Of a stretch of DNA of 48,679 nucleotides, positions 46,369 through 48,679 are shown piece by piece (positions within the stretch are counted from its first letter, which is position 1; the number at the start of each line of letters is the position of its first letter). The stretch lies in contig NZ_VIKW01000003.1 of the NCBI RefSeq assembly GCF_009711975.1, forward strand, positions 1-48,679, written 5' to 3'. The position numbers and the translations under genes are program-made. The DNA comes from Anabaena sp. UHCC 0204. GTDB taxonomy: Bacteria; Cyanobacteriota; Cyanobacteriia; Cyanobacteriales; Nostocaceae. The notes beneath the pieces were generated by a model. That model had not been told where the DNA came from, searched no databases, and saw only the letters and a list, made by a program, of their open reading frames with translations.

Positions 46369-48558
46369 ATGCAGGTACTACGTCGTCTTCCCAACCCCGA
46401 AATTCTCAACATCTCTGTCAGTGTGGGACATGGTGGTGAAGCTTGTATCTATGCAGTGCCATCGGATGAAAATTTGGTAGCTAAAATCTATCACAAACCA
46501 ACTATTGCTTATGCCCAAAAACTCCAGGCGATGCTGGCCAATCCACCGGCTAATCCTACTGCAAATTTAGGACATATTTCTATCGCTTGGCCACAGGAGT
46601 TATTAGAAGCGGCAGATGGTAGTGGTCAGATTGTTGGCTTTTTGATGCCCAGGATTCAGGGAATGCGGCCAATTATGGATTTTTATAATCCAGGAACGCG
46701 CCGACAACATTGCCCTTTATTCAATTATCAATATTTAATGCGGACTGCTCGCAACTTGGCAGCGGCTTTTGCGGCTTTACACGCCAGCCGATATTGTATT
46801 GGTGATGTGAATGAGTCGAATATCTTGGTGAGTGATACAGCGTTGGTGACGTTGGTAGATACAGACTCGTTCCAAGTTCCCGAACCATTACAGAATTTTG
46901 TCTATCGTTGTTCAGTGGGTAAACCTGACTATACTCCCCCAGAACTACAGAATAAAACTTTTGCTGACTATGACCGCCAAAGTCATCATGATGCTTTTGG
47001 TTTGGCTGTGCTGATTTTCCAATTGTTAATGGAAGGAACTCACCCATTTTCAGGTATATTTCAAGGTAGTATTGAGCCGCCGCCTTATGAAGGCAGGATA
47101 CTTTCTGGTCATTTTACTTATAGTCAAAAGAAACAAGTACCTTATTTACCAACGCCGATTTCACCTCGTTGGGATCTCCTACATCCCAGTTTGCAGGAAT
47201 TATTTGTGCGTTGTTTTGAAGAAGGTCATGACCATCCACATTTACGCCCTAATGCTCAAACCTGGTTATCAGCATTAACAGCGGTAGAAGAGAGTTTAGT
47301 GACTTGTACTGCTAATCCCCAGCATCTCTATCATAATCATTTAGATAAATGTCCTTGGTGTGAACGGACTAAGCGATTAGGTGGTAGAGATCCGTTTCCA
47401 TCAGTAGGAGCGATCGCTTCTAAACAACATCTCCAACCCCGTCGCAAATCTAAACGTCGTTATATTCCTACTCCACGGTTTACCCAACCTGTAGGATCAA
47501 ACTCCCCTGTCTATCATTGGCAACCAGTATCTAACCAGCCGTTTTATCATAGTTCATCTGCCAAAAAACACAACTCGAAGGCTTATGGTGTAATTTTTGG
47601 GTTAATGGGAGTCGGTCTTTTGGGCTATTTGGACGTAATGATTAAATTTACTCGTCCTTTTGTTTCCCAAAATCCTTATACTCAGCAAAGTTTGATATCT
47701 CGGAAAGATAATCAGATTTCTGAGCCGACAAATCTCTCTTTTAAAGATTACTCTCAACGCGGTGACAATGCTTATCAACAACAAGACTATCCACAAGCAG
47801 TTGCCAACTTTACGAAAGCTATCACAAAAAATCCTCAGTATGCCAGAGGTTATGTAAATTTGGGTAATGCTCGCTACAATTTAAATGATTTTGAAGGCGC
47901 ATTAGCTAATTATAACCAAGCATTGAAACTGAACCCTCAAGAAGTTAAAGCTTATGTAAATCGCGGTAATGCCTACTATATGTTAGCTGATTATAGTAGC
48001 GATCCTGACAAAGAATATAAACAAGCGATCGCTGATTTTAATACCGCTATCAGCATAGATAAAAATGATGCGGAAGCTTATATTAGAAGAGGTATTGTGA
48101 GATTTGAAATTACCAAATATATCAATAATTCTCTTCAAGAATATCAAAAGTCAATTGCTGACTTTACCCAAGCAATTAAAATCAATTCATCGAAAGTAGA
48201 AGCTTACTTTCAACGTGGTCTTGTGCGTTATCAAATTGCTCAATACAGCAGCAATTATGTAGGAGAATATAAACAAGCGATCGCTGATTTTACCGAAGCC
48301 TTAAAAATCAATCCCCAACTGGTCAAAGTTTATCTAAAACGTGGTATGGCTTATTATGAACTATCACAATATGGGGAAAGTGAATCTGATAAAAACCAAA
48401 TCCAAGCAGTTGCAGATTTACAAACAGCGGCGAAAATCTCCCTTGAAGGAGATGATATGGATAGTTATCAACAAGCTTTAGGTAGCATTTGTATTGTTGT
48501 TGCTAATAAATGTGACAATGTGTTACCCAAATCAACCCTTGTTAGACAAACTAATTGA
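46369..48558 (+). CDS. Protein kinase with zinc ribbon, membrane segment and TPR array
   Basis: The 729 residues comprise a kinase (1-300) with Gly loop VGHGGEACIYAV, ATP lysine Lys39 (VAKIY), catalytic GDVNESN (Asp146, Asn151) and VDTDSF for the DFG metal site (Asp164). A zinc ribbon follows (Cys313, Cys328, Cys331 with His in between; CPWCER), then a basic linker, one transmembrane helix (about 405-425), and at least five TPR units (about 450-700) on the far side. The HRD His is absent (CIGDVN). A kinase-zinc-ribbon protein beside vWA and PP2C genes is the TerY-P combination. The membrane anchor and TPR tail suggest a sensor that reads partners across the membrane (inference). Confidence 0.92.
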   Translation: MQVLRRLPNPEILNISVSVGHGGEACIYAVPSDENLVAKIYHKPTIAYAQKLQAMLANPPANPTANLGHISIAWPQELLEAADGSGQIVGFLMPRIQGMRPIMDFYNPGTRRQHCPLFNYQYLMRTARNLAAAFAALHASRYCIGDVNESNILVSDTALVTLVDTDSFQVPEPLQNFVYRCSVGKPDYTPPELQNKTFADYDRQSHHDAFGLAVLIFQLLMEGTHPFSGIFQGSIEPPPYEGRILSGHFTYSQKKQVPYLPTPISPRWDLLHPSLQELFVRCFEEGHDHPHLRPNAQTWLSALTAVEESLVTCTANPQHLYHNHLDKCPWCERTKRLGGRDPFPSVGAIASKQHLQPRRKSKRRYIPTPRFTQPVGSNSPVYHWQPVSNQPFYHSSSAKKHNSKAYGVIFGLMGVGLLGYLDVMIKFTRPFVSQNPYTQQSLISRKDNQISEPTNLSFKDYSQRGDNAYQQQDYPQAVANFTKAITKNPQYARGYVNLGNARYNLNDFEGALANYNQALKLNPQEVKAYVNRGNAYYMLADYSSDPDKEYKQAIADFNTAISIDKNDAEAYIRRGIVRFEITKYINNSLQEYQKSIADFTQAIKINSSKVEAYFQRGLVRYQIAQYSSNYVGEYKQAIADFTEALKINPQLVKVYLKRGMAYYELSQYGESESDKNQIQAVADLQTAAKISLEGDDMDSYQQALGSICIVVANKCDNVLPKSTLVRQTN

Positions 48559-48594
48559 CATAGTATGGCAAATTGAAAATTAAAAATTGAAAAA

Positions 48595-48633
48595 GATCCC
48601 TGATTTCTGCAAGAAGTCAGGGATCTATTCTTT
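48595..48633 (+). terminator. Rho-independent terminator of the kinase operon
   Basis: GATCCCTGA and TCAGGGATC form the base of a hairpin (48595-48625), with TTTCT/AGAAG pairing further inside around GCA. TATTCTTTT follows. It lies 37 bp past the kinase stop and is the clearest intrinsic terminator in the window. Confidence 0.85.
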
Positions 48634-48679
48634 TCTATATTTATGGCTAGGAGAAGGTGACAGGTAATAGGTAATAAGT

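Overview
The window is chromosomal DNA from a filamentous, probably heterocyst-forming cyanobacterium of the Nostocales type. Evidence: many HIP1 sites (GCGATCGC), heptanucleotide STRR tandem repeats between genes, psbI, a LexA box that fits the Anabaena consensus, a cyanobacterial LptD-like (DUF3769) protein, a cyanobacteriochrome kinase and a PatA-type regulator. I infer lineage from these features and do not name a species.

Left third (about 1-17003): the array-side end of a type V-K CRISPR-associated transposon (CAST) and its cargo. Reading back from the end at 17003: a right-end array of four 20-bp TnsB-type repeats (16920-17003); a truncated repeat plus short homing spacer matching the adjacent tRNA-Thr (16842-16874); a five-repeat CRISPR array (16484-16811); a leader with a long inverted repeat; the tracrRNA (about 16057-16280); nuclease-dead Cas12k (14112-16019); and a divergent MerR-type CvkR-like repressor (13620-14042). 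Next comes cargo, all on the minus strand: a type I restriction-modification operon hsdM-hsdS-HEPN gene-hsdR-ygjP-type metallopeptidase, then a subtilisin-like protease paired with an AAA ATPase. tnsB, tnsC, tniQ and the opposite transposon end are not here and should lie left of position 1. The tRNA target has a V-K type PAM (GTA), and the inferred transposon end lies 59 bp from it, so the element appears to sit where its own homing crRNA would send it.

Middle (17028-30395): host chromosome. tRNA-Thr(UGU), argF, lexA with its own LexA box, an SF2 helicase, a 2221-residue secreted filamentous-haemagglutinin-type protein ending in a CHAT caspase-like domain, psbI, and an LptD-like outer-membrane protein.

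Right (30396-48679): signalling and metabolism. A two-gene operon encodes a DXCF-type cyanobacteriochrome histidine kinase and a REC-PAS-histidine kinase. Then come a Tat-exported PhoD phosphatase, a YciI-like protein, a small membrane protein, a nucleotidyltransferase-phosphohexomutase fusion whose mutase half has lost its active-site motifs, a TPR protein, a MalK/UgpC-type ABC ATPase with an insertion, a PATAN-REC regulator, and a vWA / PP2C / kinase-zinc-ribbon-TPR triad resembling TerY-P modules.

The most notable system is the CAST: homing signal, target, PAM, insertion distance and TnsB repeats can all be read in one place, and it carries a defence-type cargo.
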